64,000 bases of DNA, taken from Brevundimonas lutea. Lineage in GTDB: Bacteria; Pseudomonadota; Alphaproteobacteria; Caulobacterales; Caulobacteraceae. The translations under genes were made by a program, and so were the position numbers. Under the pieces are notes generated by a model. That model did not search any database. It was not told the DNA's origin and saw nothing but the letters and a program-made list of their open reading frames with translations. Within the stretch, counting starts at the first letter, position 1. Each line of letters starts with the position of its first letter. Shown piece after piece: positions 1 to 8,579 of the stretch. The stretch covers positions 124,001-188,000 of the forward strand of contig NZ_QUOQ01000002.1 in the NCBI RefSeq assembly GCF_003704105.1, given 5' to 3'.

Positions 1-28
1 TGAGGCTAGGGAATCCGACCCACCGGCC

Positions 29-1468
29 CTAACCCCTCAACTTCCGCGTCAGCGCCTCAACGTCGCGGGCGATCTGGTCGTCGGTCGTCAGCATCTCTTC
101 GATCCGGCGCACTCCGTGCAACACGGTAGTGTGGTCGCGCCCGCCAAAGCGGCGGCCAATGTCCGGATAGGAGCGCGTGGTGTTTTGCTTGCACAGATAC
201 ATGGCGATCTGACGAGGGCGGGCGATGGTGCGGGTGCGGCGTTCGCTGAGCAGATCAGCCTGTTTCAGACCGAAGTGGTCGGCCGTGACCTTCTGGATTT
301 CATCCACCGTGATTCGGCGCTCGGGTCCGGAGCGCAGCGCCGCGCCCAGCAGGCCTTGCGCCTCCTCCAGGCTCAGTCCTGCCAGCCGGCGACCGGCGGC
401 GGCCGCCAACGTGTTGATAGCCCCTTCAAGCTCGCGCATCGTGCCCGGGGTGCGCTCGACCAGATGCTCCAGCACCTCCGGACGCGCCTCGCCCTCGACC
501 AGGCCGATCTCGGCCAGGGACTTCAGCCGGCGCGCGGCCAGTTGCAGCCGCAGATCGCGATCGGCGGGCTCGACCGGGCAGGTCAGGCCCGACGACAGAT
601 GCGAGCGGAGGCGCTGTTCGATGTCCGTCAGCGCCAGGGGCGCGCGGTCGGCGGCCAGCACCACCTTCTTGCCGTCCTCCATCAGGGCGGTGAGGGTGGC
701 CAGCAACTCTTCCTGGGTCTGGGTCTTGCCGGCGAGCATCTGGACATCGTCCAGCAGCAGCATGTCGGCCGAGCGCAACCCGTCCTTGAAGGCGGCGGTC
801 TGGCGGTCCTGAACGGCGCGCACGAAGGTGGTCAGGAAGCGTTCGGAGGTCAGATAGACCACCTTGGCGTCCGGCTTCAGACGCTGGGCCTCCCAGGCGA
901 TGGCGTTCAGCAGGTGGGTCTTGCCGTAACCATAGGGCCCGCACAGGAAGATCGGATTGAAATGGCCCTCCGCCCAGGCGGCGGTCTGACGAGCGATGGC
1001 CAGGGCGAAGGCGTTTCCGGTTCCCTCCACGAAGGTGTCGAAGGTCAGTCGCTCCTGCAAACCGGCGGCGCGCACCGCGCGCGGGCTGTCGGCCGAGGGC
1101 TGGGCCACGGTCGGCGCGCGAACGCCATCCGTCGTGGCGGGCGGCGCCGCGCGGCCGCCCAGACCGACCGGCGGCGCCGACCCGATCTCGGCGCGGCAGC
1201 GCACATCCAGGCGGCGCGAGGACCGGTCATAGGCCAGCCACAGCTCATTGATGCGGCGCAGCGCATTCTTGCGCACCCAGTCGCGCGCATAGGCGGTAGG
1301 GGTCACCAGGATCAGCTGGCCGGTGGTGTCGCAACGCACCGCCGACGGCGCGATGTAGGAAGAAAAGGCTCCCTCGCCGATCTCAACGCGCAGGCGCTGG
1401 GCCGCCTCGGACCAGATGCGGTCTGGATCTGTCATCGCAGCAGCCGCCGCCCCCATGCTCCCCGCCAT
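29..1468 (-). CDS. dnaA: Chromosomal replication initiator DnaA
   Basis: This is the AAA+ initiator that binds DnaA boxes and melts the replication origin. An N-terminal helicase-loading domain (about residues 13-95) is followed by a low-complexity linker (95-135). The ATPase core has Walker A GPYGYGKTH at about 177-185 and Walker B LLLLDDVQM near 240. The C-terminal box-binding domain carries GGRDHTTVLHG near 443-453. The length of 479 aa is normal. The ATG at 1468 is preceded by AAGGA at suitable spacing, so I keep it; the ATG at 1435 (MTDPDRIW) is an alternative without a visible ribosome site. The gene reads away from a 442-base control region shared with rpsT. The family call is certain; only the start is open. 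Confidence 0.97.
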   Translation of the reverse strand: MAGSMGAAAAAMTDPDRIWSEAAQRLRVEIGEGAFSSYIAPSAVRCDTTGQLILVTPTAYARDWVRKNALRRINELWLAYDRSSRRLDVRCRAEIGSAPPVGLGGRAAPPATTDGVRAPTVAQPSADSPRAVRAAGLQERLTFDTFVEGTGNAFALAIARQTAAWAEGHFNPIFLCGPYGYGKTHLLNAIAWEAQRLKPDAKVVYLTSERFLTTFVRAVQDRQTAAFKDGLRSADMLLLDDVQMLAGKTQTQEELLATLTALMEDGKKVVLAADRAPLALTDIEQRLRSHLSSGLTCPVEPADRDLRLQLAARRLKSLAEIGLVEGEARPEVLEHLVERTPGTMRELEGAINTLAAAAGRRLAGLSLEEAQGLLGAALRSGPERRITVDEIQKVTADHFGLKQADLLSERRTRTIARPRQIAMYLCKQNTTRSYPDIGRRFGGRDHTTVLHGVRRIEEMLTTDDQIARDVEALTRKLRG

Positions 1469-1666
1469 GCTCTCTCTCGATCCTTCGAAGTCACCACCAT
1501 CCCCAGCCTGTCGGGTTCAGGGACGACTTCTCCTGTCCGCCGGACAGGGTGTCCGGCGGGCGGGGTCGCCCTGGAGATCAGACTGCTGCGCCGGCGGAAA
1601 GCTCGCTTTCCCGCCGTCTCCGTATCAGGCGCTCGGGCGCCGCCGCGGAGGTGCGTCAGACCCCCA

Positions 1667-1694
1667 AAGTTACTTTTCGAGCGGGGTCCGTCAA
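1667..1694 (-). promoter_or_regulatory. Candidate dnaA promoter
   Basis: On the minus strand there is a -35-like TTGACG (1694-1689), a 16-base spacer and a -10-like TAACTT (1672-1667). The -10 matches only half of the consensus. The implied leader to the dnaA start is about 190-220 bases. Placement is inferred from the sequence alone. Confidence 0.35.
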
Positions 1695-1698
1695 CGGC

Positions 1699-1735
1699 GA
1701 TTCGATGTGATTCGGGAGGATAAAAATCTTGACTC
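1699..1735. promoter_or_regulatory. Cluster of three GANTC (CcrM-type) methylation sites upstream of dnaA
   Basis: GATTC occurs at 1699-1703 and 1709-1713, and GACTC at 1731-1735, all just upstream of the candidate -35 of dnaA. GANTC is the target of the cell-cycle methyltransferase CcrM in alphaproteobacteria, and in Caulobacter the methylation state of the dnaA promoter influences dnaA transcription. Functional relevance here is inferred. Confidence 0.6.
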
Positions 1736-1835
1736 GCGCAAGCCCAGACAACGCCTAGGGAAAACACTATTCGGCCACAGTGGACTGAGCGAAATTTTCT
1801 CCGGACCCGGCGTTCGGCTTAGCGCCGGACAGCGA

Positions 1836-1867
1836 AACGGCGAAGCAGCTGTCGCCGCTTCGCCGTT
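1836..1867. terminator. 11-bp perfect inverted repeat downstream of rpsT, possible terminator
   Basis: AACGGCGAAGC (1836-1846) and GCTTCGCCGTT (1857-1867) form a perfect 11-bp stem with a 10-base loop, 44 bases past the rpsT stop. On the minus strand the stem is followed only by a short T-rich stretch, so a classical intrinsic terminator is not certain. Confidence 0.45.
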
Positions 1868-1910
1868 GTAAACGCTATATTTTCCGCCATTAAGTCAGCG
1901 GGCGGACCGA

Positions 1911-2180
1911 TCAGGCGGCCGACAGCTTCTTCAGTTGGGCGGCCAGACGCGAGACCTTTCGCGAACCCGTGTTTTTGTGGACAACGCCCTTGGAGACAGC
2001 GCGCATCAGTTCGGACTGCGCCTCGATGAAGGCGGCCTTGGCGGCGCCGGCATCGCCGCCGGCGACAGCCTCCTGAAAACGACGCAGATAGGTGCGCACG
2101 CGGGTGCGGCGCGCCTTGTTCACTTCAGTCCGGGCGGCGATCTTGCGGATCGCTTTTTTGGCGCCGGGGTTGTTGGCCAT
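1911..2180 (-). CDS. rpsT: Small ribosomal subunit protein bS20
   Basis: This is a primary 16S rRNA-binding protein of the 30S subunit. It starts [13 protein letters not shown], is 89 aa long and strongly basic and helical ([33 protein letters not shown]), as usual for S20. It lies upstream of dnaA on the same strand, a pairing known from Caulobacter relatives. A strong promoter is visible 70-100 bases upstream of the start. Confidence 0.98.
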   Translation of the reverse strand: MANNPGAKKAIRKIAARTEVNKARRTRVRTYLRRFQEAVAGGDAGAAKAAFIEAQSELMRAVSKGVVHKNTGSRKVSRLAAQLKKLSAA

Positions 2181-2251
2181 CGATCAGAACCTATCAAACG
2201 GAAACGCCGCGGACGCCCGTCCACGGCGCGGAAACCTGTAAAGAGCGGGGG

Positions 2252-2280
2252 CCTATAGCGGAAAGGTCCGGGACGGTCAA
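2252..2280 (-). promoter_or_regulatory. rpsT promoter
   Basis: On the minus strand TTGACC (2280-2275) is followed by GCTATAGG (2259-2252). The spacing from TTGACC to TATAGG is 17 bases. GCTATA also fits the GCTANA -10 of Caulobacter housekeeping promoters. The leader to the rpsT ATG would be about 65 bases. Confidence 0.7.
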
Positions 2281-2347
2281 CGCGATCTGGAGGTCGCGGC
2301 CAACCTCGCCCTTGCCCCCGCGCGCGACGCGCGGGATATCCTCAGGC

Positions 2348-3238
2348 ATGGTCCTTGCGCTCACTCCGGCGGCGGCCTCGGCGCCGTCGGCGCGGGGCCC
2401 GGCCCACATCGTCGATGTGCTGATCGCCGAACGGGCACCGCGGCTGACCGCCTCGCCGTTCTGGCCACTGGTCAGCCCCGGCCTCCATGCCCTGCTCGGC
2501 TATGGCAAGGCGCGGCGCATGGCCGATGCGGTTGCCGTCCGTTCGGGGCTGGAGGCTCTGGACCACGTCTCGACCCTGCTGTCGCTGGACGTTCGCGCCA
2601 CGGGCCTGGAGCGGCTGCCGGCGACGGGTCGCTGTCTGATCGTCGTCAACCACCCGACCGGCATCGCCGACGGCATCGCCGTGGCCGACGCGGTCAGGAC
2701 GGTGCGCTCCGACGCCGTCTTCTTCGCCAACGCCGATGCCCTGAGGGTGTCGCCGCGGCTGGGCGAGGTGATCATCCCGGTGGAGTGGGTGGAGGCCAAG
2801 CGCACCCGCGACAAGACCCGCGCCACCCTGGACGCCGCCCGCGCCGCCTTCGAGGCCGAGCGCGTGGTGGTGATGTTCCCCGCCGGTCGACTGGCGCGCA
2901 GCCGCGAGGGTCGGCTGGTCGATCCGCCCTGGGCCCCGACCGCCGCCTCCCTGGCGCGCAAGCACCGTGCGCCGATCGTGCCGATCCACCTGTCCGGGCC
3001 CCGGTCGCGGCTTTTCCACCTGTTCGACCGGGTCTCGCCGGAACTGAGGGACATCACCCTGTTTCACGAGATGCTCAACAAGACGGGCGGCCGGTTCGAC
3101 CTGATCGTCGGCAAGCCCATCGCGCCCGAGGCGCTGGACCCGGACGCCCCTCGCACCACGCGGGCGCTGAAGCACCATGTCGAGCGGGTGCTGTCGGACG
3201 ATCCCGACGCCGCCTTCGATCCCGGAGCGGCCGCATGA
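2348..3238 (+). CDS. PlsC-like lysophospholipid acyltransferase family protein
   Basis: This is a membrane-associated acyltransferase of the PlsC/glycerolipid family, likely moving acyl groups onto a lipid or lysophospholipid; the substrate is unknown. The central catalytic block reads VVNHPTGIADG. The spacing is H-x5-D rather than the usual H-x4-D. A later VVMFPAGRLARS corresponds to the FPEGTRS-type substrate motif, followed by PIVPIHLSG. I chose the ATG at 2348 (296 aa); an in-frame TTG at 2312 would add 12 residues. Its stop overlaps the tsaE start (ATGA). It is divergent from rpsT. Confidence 0.8.
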   Translation: MVLALTPAAASAPSARGPAHIVDVLIAERAPRLTASPFWPLVSPGLHALLGYGKARRMADAVAVRSGLEALDHVSTLLSLDVRATGLERLPATGRCLIVVNHPTGIADGIAVADAVRTVRSDAVFFANADALRVSPRLGEVIIPVEWVEAKRTRDKTRATLDAARAAFEAERVVVMFPAGRLARSREGRLVDPPWAPTAASLARKHRAPIVPIHLSGPRSRLFHLFDRVSPELRDITLFHEMLNKTGGRFDLIVGKPIAPEALDPDAPRTTRALKHHVERVLSDDPDAAFDPGAAA

Positions 3239-3696
3239 GGATCGACCTGGCGGACGAGGCCGCGACAACGGCGTTGGGCGCCCGACTGGCGCCGCTGCTG
3301 CGGGCCGGGGACGCGGTGTTGCTGTCGGGGCCGTTGGGAATGGGCAAGTCGACCCTGGCGCGTGGGCTGATCCGGGCGCTGACCACGCCCGACGAGGACG
3401 TGCCCTCGCCGACCTTCACCCTGGTGCAGTTCTATGAGAGCGATCCGCCAGTCGCCCATTTCGACCTCTATCGCCTGACCCGGCCCGAGGAGGCCTGGGA
3501 GATCGGGCTGGAGGATGCCCTGGATCGCGGCGCGGTGCTGGTCGAATGGGCGGAACGCCTGGGGCCGTTGCTGGACGGGGCGTTGGGCGAGAACCGGCTC
3601 GAAATCATCCTGGCGGAAAAAGGCGACGGCCGCCTTGCGACCGTTTCTGTCGCGGGCGATTGGCAGGATCGATTGCGGATGGCGGGATGGCGATGA
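3235..3696 (+). CDS. tsaE: tRNA threonylcarbamoyladenosine biosynthesis ATPase TsaE
   Basis: TsaE is the ATPase partner of TsaB/TsaD in making t6A37 on ANN-decoding tRNAs in the cytoplasm. The P-loop GPLGMGKSTLARG sits near residues 29-41. It is followed by VPSPTFTLVQFY and FDLYRL, typical of the family, and the EIGLEDAL/LVEWAERLG segment. The length of 153 aa is normal. The start ATG overlaps the upstream stop by 4 bases. The 3' end overlaps the start of amgK by up to 10 bases, so the genes are translationally coupled. Confidence 0.95.
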   Translation: MRIDLADEAATTALGARLAPLLRAGDAVLLSGPLGMGKSTLARGLIRALTTPDEDVPSPTFTLVQFYESDPPVAHFDLYRLTRPEEAWEIGLEDALDRGAVLVEWAERLGPLLDGALGENRLEIILAEKGDGRLATVSVAGDWQDRLRMAGWR

Positions 3697-4784
3697 ACGA
3701 ACGCGAGGCGGAACGCGTCGAGTTTCTGGAACGCGCAGGCTTGAGCCGGGCGCGGCGCGATCCCCTGCCCGGCGACGCCTCGACCCGCCGCTACGAACGG
3801 CTGACCGCCGAGGACGGCCGCTCGCTGATGCTGATGGACCAGGCCCCCGCAGCCGAGAGCCCCCCGTGCGATCCCGCCTGGTCGCCCGAGCGGCGCCGCG
3901 CCGAGGGCTGGAACGCCACAGCCCGCCTGTCGGCCGGACGGATCGAGGCCTTTGCGGCCGTCGCCGATCATCTGCGCCGCCTGGGCCTTTCGGCGCCGGA
4001 GATCGTGGCGCTGGACGCCTCGCGCGGCCTGGCGGTTCTGGAGGATTTCGGCGACGCCCTGTTCGCCCGGGTGTTGGAGGCCGAGCCGGAGCGCGAGCCC
4101 GACCTTTATCTCGCCGCCGTCGACGTCCTGATCGCGCTGCACGCCGCGGCGCCGCCCGAGCTCCTGACCGGCCCCGGCGGCGACTGGCCTCTGCTGGCCT
4201 ATGACGAAACGGCGCTGAAGGGCGGCGCCGACCTGTTCGTCGAGTGGTGGCCGAAGCTGGAGCCGAGCATCGCTCTGGACGCCGAGGCCTTCGCCGCTTG
4301 GGACCGAGCCTGGGCGCCGATCATCGCGCGCGGCGCCGAGGGGGCCACGGTCGTGGCCCACCGCGACTTTCACGCGGAAAACCTCATCTGGCTGCCGGAG
4401 CGTGACGGGGCCGCCCGCGTTGGGATGATCGACTTTCAGGATGCCGTGCGCGCCCACCCCGCCTGGGACCTGATCCATCTGCTGCAGGACGCCCGCCGCG
4501 ACGTGCCCGACAGCCTGGAACGCCTGGCGCTGGACCATTATCTGGCCGCCCGGCCCGAGGTGGACCGCGCCGCCTTCCTGTCGGAGTATCGTGCGCTCGC
4601 GGCCCTGAACGAGGCCCGCATCCTCGGCATCTTCGCGCGCCTGATCATCCGCGACGGAAAGCCGCGCTATCGCCAGTTCCTTCCCCGCATGTGGGCGCAT
4701 CTGACGGCGAACCTGACCGATCCGGCGTTGGCCGAGGTCCGCGCCTGGTTCGAGCGCTATGTTCCTGAGGAGACGCGGGCATGA
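3687..4784 (+). CDS. amgK: Cell-wall amino sugar kinase AmgK (aminoglycoside phosphotransferase family)
   Basis: This is an APH-fold kinase of 365 aa. The catalytic loop VVAHRDFHAENLIW and the metal motif IDFQDAVRAHPAWDL identify the fold. The N-terminal PLPGDASTRRYERL is typical of the AmgK branch, which phosphorylates MurNAc or GlcNAc at C1 in peptidoglycan recycling. The immediately following nucleotidyltransferase (4-base overlap) is the MurU partner, which supports the assignment. The starts ATG 3687 and ATG 3693 are both possible. The substrate is inferred from family and context. Confidence 0.85.
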   Translation: MAMNEREAERVEFLERAGLSRARRDPLPGDASTRRYERLTAEDGRSLMLMDQAPAAESPPCDPAWSPERRRAEGWNATARLSAGRIEAFAAVADHLRRLGLSAPEIVALDASRGLAVLEDFGDALFARVLEAEPEREPDLYLAAVDVLIALHAAAPPELLTGPGGDWPLLAYDETALKGGADLFVEWWPKLEPSIALDAEAFAAWDRAWAPIIARGAEGATVVAHRDFHAENLIWLPERDGAARVGMIDFQDAVRAHPAWDLIHLLQDARRDVPDSLERLALDHYLAARPEVDRAAFLSEYRALAALNEARILGIFARLIIRDGKPRYRQFLPRMWAHLTANLTDPALAEVRAWFERYVPEETRA

Positions 4785-5497
4785 CCGGACCCAAGACCGC
4801 CATGGTCCTCGCCGCCGGCCTGGGCACGCGCATGCGCCCGCTGACGGATGACCGTCCCAAGGCCTTGGTCGAGGTCGGCGGGCGCGCCCTGATCGACCAT
4901 GTGCTGGACCGGCTGGCCGAAGCGGGGGTCGAGCGGGCCGTGGTCAATGCCCACTGGTTCGCCGACCGGCTGGAGGGGCATCTGAAAGCACGCGGGCGCG
5001 GGCCGGAGATCGTCATTTCCGACGAACGCGCCGAACTGCTCGAGACCGGCGGCGGCCTCAAGAAGGCCCAGCCTCTTCTGGGCGACGACCCGGTATTCGT
5101 GGCCAATATCGACAGCGTCTGGATCGACCGGGGGGATGCGCTCGGCGATCTGGTCCGCCTGTGGGATCCGGAGCGAATGGACGCCGCCCTGCTGCTGGCC
5201 CGGCGCGAGGGCACGATCGGCTTCGAAGGCGACGGCGATTTCTTCCTGGCTGACGACGGAAAACTGACCTTCCGCGGCGAGGCCGCCAGCGCCCCCTTTG
5301 CCTATATGGGCGTGCACATCACCCGGCCCGATTATGCCGACCCCGGCCCGGACGGCCCCTTTTCGCTCAGCCCCCTGTGGCGACGGTCCGCCGACGCGGG
5401 GCGTCTCTACGGCTGCGTGCTGTCCGGCGACTGGATGCACGTCGGCGACCCCCAGGCGCGGGACGAGGCCGAGGCCAGATTGAGGAACAGCGCGTGA
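4781..5497 (+). CDS. murU: MurNAc-alpha-1-phosphate uridylyltransferase MurU
   Basis: This is a sugar nucleotidyltransferase of 238 aa. The N-terminal pyrophosphorylase signature MVLAAGLGTRMRPLTDDRPK is followed by VEVGGRALIDHVL. The uridine/sugar site ETGGGLKKA and the FVANIDSVW segment (metal-binding D) are visible. In the known AmgK-MurU route it converts MurNAc-1-P to UDP-MurNAc, bypassing the fosfomycin-sensitive MurA step. The ATG overlaps the amgK stop. Other mannose/glucose-1-P transferases share the fold, so the substrate rests on the neighbour. Confidence 0.87.
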   Translation: MTGPKTAMVLAAGLGTRMRPLTDDRPKALVEVGGRALIDHVLDRLAEAGVERAVVNAHWFADRLEGHLKARGRGPEIVISDERAELLETGGGLKKAQPLLGDDPVFVANIDSVWIDRGDALGDLVRLWDPERMDAALLLARREGTIGFEGDGDFFLADDGKLTFRGEAASAPFAYMGVHITRPDYADPGPDGPFSLSPLWRRSADAGRLYGCVLSGDWMHVGDPQARDEAEARLRNSA

Positions 5498-5552
5498 CTG
5501 TTGGGCGCCCTCAAGCAGCGAGCCGCCGCGCGGCGAGCGATAGGGCCGCTTT

Positions 5553-8500
5553 ATGACCCGCTTCGACCCCTTCGCCGTCCCCGGCCCACGCTGGTTCTCC
5601 ATCGCGGCGCACCGGCCGTTCCTGGGCGATCTGGCGGCCGGGGTGCTCGCGTGGCTGGGGGAGGATCGACCCGAGACCCTGTCGGACGCCGTGGTCCTGC
5701 TCCCCAATCGTCGCGCCGCGCGAGCCTTCACTGAGGCGCTCGGCGTGGCGTCGGACGGCCGTCCGGTGCTGCTGCCGCAGGTGCGGCCGCTGGGCGATCT
5801 GGAGGAGGACGAGGCCCCCTTCGCGCCGGGCGAGATCGAGGCCGGCCTGCCGCCCGCCATCGGCGCCCTGGCCCGCCGGTTCGAGCTGGCCGGGCTGGTG
5901 CGCACCCATTTCCACCGACCACTAGGCGCCCTCGCGTCGCTGGAGATGGCCGAGGCGTTGGGACGTTTTCTCGACTCCTGTCAGATCGAGGAGGTGAAGG
6001 ACCCCGCCCGCGTCGGCGCCCTGATCGAGGCGGACCTGGCCGAACACTGGCGCGAGTCCGCCGCCCTCCTGGCCATCGCGCTTGAGACTTGGCCCGAGCG
6101 GTTGCGTGAACTGGGTCTGATCGATCCGGCGGCGCGGCGCGTCACCCTGTTGCGCCGGCTAGCGGACAGCTGGACCGAGCGGCCGCCCGCGCATCCGGTG
6201 ATCGCCGCCGGCTCAACCGGCACCGTCCCGGCCGCCGCCGCCGTGCTGGACGCCGCCGCCCGTGCGCCGCTGGGCTGTGTGGTCTTGCCCGGCCTCGACC
6301 TCGACCTCGCCGACACCGCCTGGGCCAGGGTCGAGGACCAGCATCCGCAGGGGGCGATGAAGGCCCTAATCGAAGACTTTGGGGTCTCGCGCGATCAGGT
6401 CCGGCCTTGGCCCGCGCCCGAGGAGCCCCCTGCCACTGCTCGGGGCCGCGCCCGTCGTCGCCTGCTGGCCGAAGCGCTTAAGCCGCCCGAGGCCACGGCT
6501 GACTGGCGCCACGCCATTGACGAGATGACCCGGGACGCGGCCGACCCTCTGGCGGCCGGGCTTCAGGGCCTCGGGCTCGTCACCGGCCGCACCGAGGAGG
6601 AGAGCGCCGGGCTGATCGCCGCCCTGCTGCGCGAGGCGCTGGAAACGCCTGGCCGCACCGCCGCCCTGATAACCCCCGATCAGGCCCTGGCCCGCCGGGT
6701 TCAGGCGCGGCTGGCGCGCTGGGACCTCCAGGCCGACAGCTCGACCGGCGAGCCCCTGTCCCGGACAGCCACGGGGGCCTTGATCGGCGCCCTGACGCAA
6801 CTGATGGCGGACGGCTTGTCGGGCGTCGCGCTACTGGCCGTGCTGAAACATCCGGCGGTGCGAGTTGAGGAGACCGACGCCGCCCTTTCGGATCTGGAGC
6901 GATACGGCCTGCGCGGGCCGCGTCCCGGCGACTGGGACGCGCTCAAGGCCCGCTTCGAAGCCGCCCGCGCGCCGCGCGACGACGGCCGCGAACCCCCGCC
7001 GCACAGGCTGGAGGCTCTGGACCGCGCCGCAGCCCTCGCCGCCGATGTCGAGCCGAAGCTCGCGCCCCTGTTCGACGGAGCACCCGCCGATGCGGCGGAC
7101 TGGACCCGGCGTCTGGTCGAGGCGGCGGAAGCCGTCTGCGGCGGCCCCGGCCGGGCCTGGCGCGGCGCGGACGGCGAGGCAGTCGCCCGACTGCTGGCTC
7201 AATTGATCGCCGAGGGCGCGGCCAGCGGCCCGCTCGACGCCCCGACCTATGCCGAAATGCTGGGCCGGATGCTGGCGGCCGAGGTCGTCCGCACCGGCGG
7301 CGACGTCCATCCGCGCCTGCGAATTCTCGGGGCCATCGAGGCGCGGCTGGCGCGGGCCGACACCGTGGTCCTGGCCGGGTTGGAGGAGGGCGTCTGGCCG
7401 GCGGGGGCGGGGCTGGACCCCTTCCTGTCGCGCCCGATGCGCGCGGCCATCGACCTGCCGTCGCCCGAGCGCCGCATCGGCCTGTCGGCCCACGACTTCG
7501 CCCAGGCCGCCGCCGCCCCGGAAGTGGTGCTGGTCCATACCGAACGTCGGGGCGGCCAGCCCTCGGTCAAGTCGCGCTGGCTGTGGCGGCTGGAGATCCT
7601 GGTCGGCGGCGCGGATCGTACTTTGCCCGGCCGCCCGGAGATCGAGGCCTGGGCCCGGACGCTGGACGCCGCCCCGGCCGCGTCCCCGCCGTCGCTCAGG
7701 CCCGCGCCGCGTCCGCAGCCGCGCCCGCCCGTCGCCGCCCGGCCCATGGCCATGTCGGTGACGCGCGTCGAGGAATGGGTGCGCGACCCCTATGCGACCT
7801 ATGTCCGCTATGTGCTGAACCTGCGCCAGATGTCGCGGCCGGACGAGCGGGTCGACGCCCGCATCCGGGGCACGGCCATCCACCACGCCATCGAGGTCTT
7901 CGCCCGCCAGTGGGAGAGCGAGGGCGCGCGCGACGGCGTCCGGCGTTTCGCTGACCTCTATATGGACGCCCTGACCCGCGAGGGCATGCCGCGCGCGGCC
8001 CTGGCCCGCGAACGCCCCCTGGCCGAGGGCGCCGGGCGGTTCATGGTGGCGTTCGAGACCGAGCGCCGCGAAACCGGCCGCCGCGTCTTCGTCGAAGAAC
8101 GGGCCGAGCTGCCCATCCCGACCCTGGCAGGAACCTTCACCCTAGAGGCCAAGGCCGATCGACTGGAGCTTCATGACGCCCGCCTGACCGTCATCGACTT
8201 CAAGACTGGGGCGGCGCCGACCAAGAAACAGGTCCGGCTGGGCTTCGCGGCCCAGCTGCCGCTTACCGCCGCCATGTCCGCGCGCGGCGCGTTTGGGGGT
8301 CTGGGAGCACCCGCACCCGAAGCCTTGATTTATGTCGCGGTCAGCGGCCGGGACAGCGCGAAGGACCCAGTGTCCGATGTCTCCGGCGACGACGGCGCCG
8401 AGGCCCTGGCGGAGCGGGCGTACCAAGGGCTGATCGCCCGCGTCGAACGCTTCGCCGACGACCGCACTGCCTATGGCTCGCGAACCGCGCCCCAGTTCGC

Positions 8501-8579
8501 CCAGAAATCAGTGTCCGACTACGACCATCTGGCCCGCGTGCGCGAATGGTCGATCGCCGCGGAGGGAGGCGAGGAATGA
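5553..8579 (+). CDS. addB: Double-strand break repair protein AddB (alphaproteobacterial type)
   Basis: AddB is the nuclease/helicase-like subunit of the AddAB complex that resects DNA double-strand ends for RecA. The N-terminal VVLLPNRRAARAFTEAL replaces a canonical P-loop, as usual in alphaproteobacterial AddB. The mid-region reads LRILGAIEARLARADTVVLAGLEEGVWP. The C-terminal PD-(D/E)xK nuclease core is visible as EAKADRLE, VIDFKTG and QLPL. At 1008 aa it is a normal length. It is followed by addA with an ATGA overlap. Confidence 0.95.
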   Translation: MTRFDPFAVPGPRWFSIAAHRPFLGDLAAGVLAWLGEDRPETLSDAVVLLPNRRAARAFTEALGVASDGRPVLLPQVRPLGDLEEDEAPFAPGEIEAGLPPAIGALARRFELAGLVRTHFHRPLGALASLEMAEALGRFLDSCQIEEVKDPARVGALIEADLAEHWRESAALLAIALETWPERLRELGLIDPAARRVTLLRRLADSWTERPPAHPVIAAGSTGTVPAAAAVLDAAARAPLGCVVLPGLDLDLADTAWARVEDQHPQGAMKALIEDFGVSRDQVRPWPAPEEPPATARGRARRRLLAEALKPPEATADWRHAIDEMTRDAADPLAAGLQGLGLVTGRTEEESAGLIAALLREALETPGRTAALITPDQALARRVQARLARWDLQADSSTGEPLSRTATGALIGALTQLMADGLSGVALLAVLKHPAVRVEETDAALSDLERYGLRGPRPGDWDALKARFEAARAPRDDGREPPPHRLEALDRAAALAADVEPKLAPLFDGAPADAADWTRRLVEAAEAVCGGPGRAWRGADGEAVARLLAQLIAEGAASGPLDAPTYAEMLGRMLAAEVVRTGGDVHPRLRILGAIEARLARADTVVLAGLEEGVWPAGAGLDPFLSRPMRAAIDLPSPERRIGLSAHDFAQAAAAPEVVLVHTERRGGQPSVKSRWLWRLEILVGGADRTLPGRPEIEAWARTLDAAPAASPPSLRPAPRPQPRPPVAARPMAMSVTRVEEWVRDPYATYVRYVLNLRQMSRPDERVDARIRGTAIHHAIEVFARQWESEGARDGVRRFADLYMDALTREGMPRAALARERPLAEGAGRFMVAFETERRETGRRVFVEERAELPIPTLAGTFTLEAKADRLELHDARLTVIDFKTGAAPTKKQVRLGFAAQLPLTAAMSARGAFGGLGAPAPEALIYVAVSGRDSAKDPVSDVSGDDGAEALAERAYQGLIARVERFADDRTAYGSRTAPQFAQKSVSDYDHLARVREWSIAAEGGEE

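Larger units (their letters stand above)
1469..1910. other. 442-base dnaA-rpsT intergenic region
   Basis: No convincing gene is present here. The region holds the dnaA promoter and leader on the minus strand and the 3' end of the rpsT transcript. Visible elements are a candidate minus-strand promoter (1667-1694), three GANTC sites (1699-1735) and an 11-bp perfect inverted repeat (1836-1867). A weak DnaA-box-like sequence lies at 1715-1723 (7 of 9 against TTATCCACA). I see no cluster of strong DnaA boxes, so I do not call an origin here. Confidence 0.6.

Noticed and set aside
116..1723. Long open frame of about 535 codons on the plus strand across dnaA
   Set aside because: It lies wholly antisense to dnaA, has no recognisable domains and arises from the high GC content.
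1715..1723. DnaA-box-like sequence and a possible replication origin
   Set aside because: Only 7 of 9 bases match and there is no cluster of boxes or AT-rich unwinding region.
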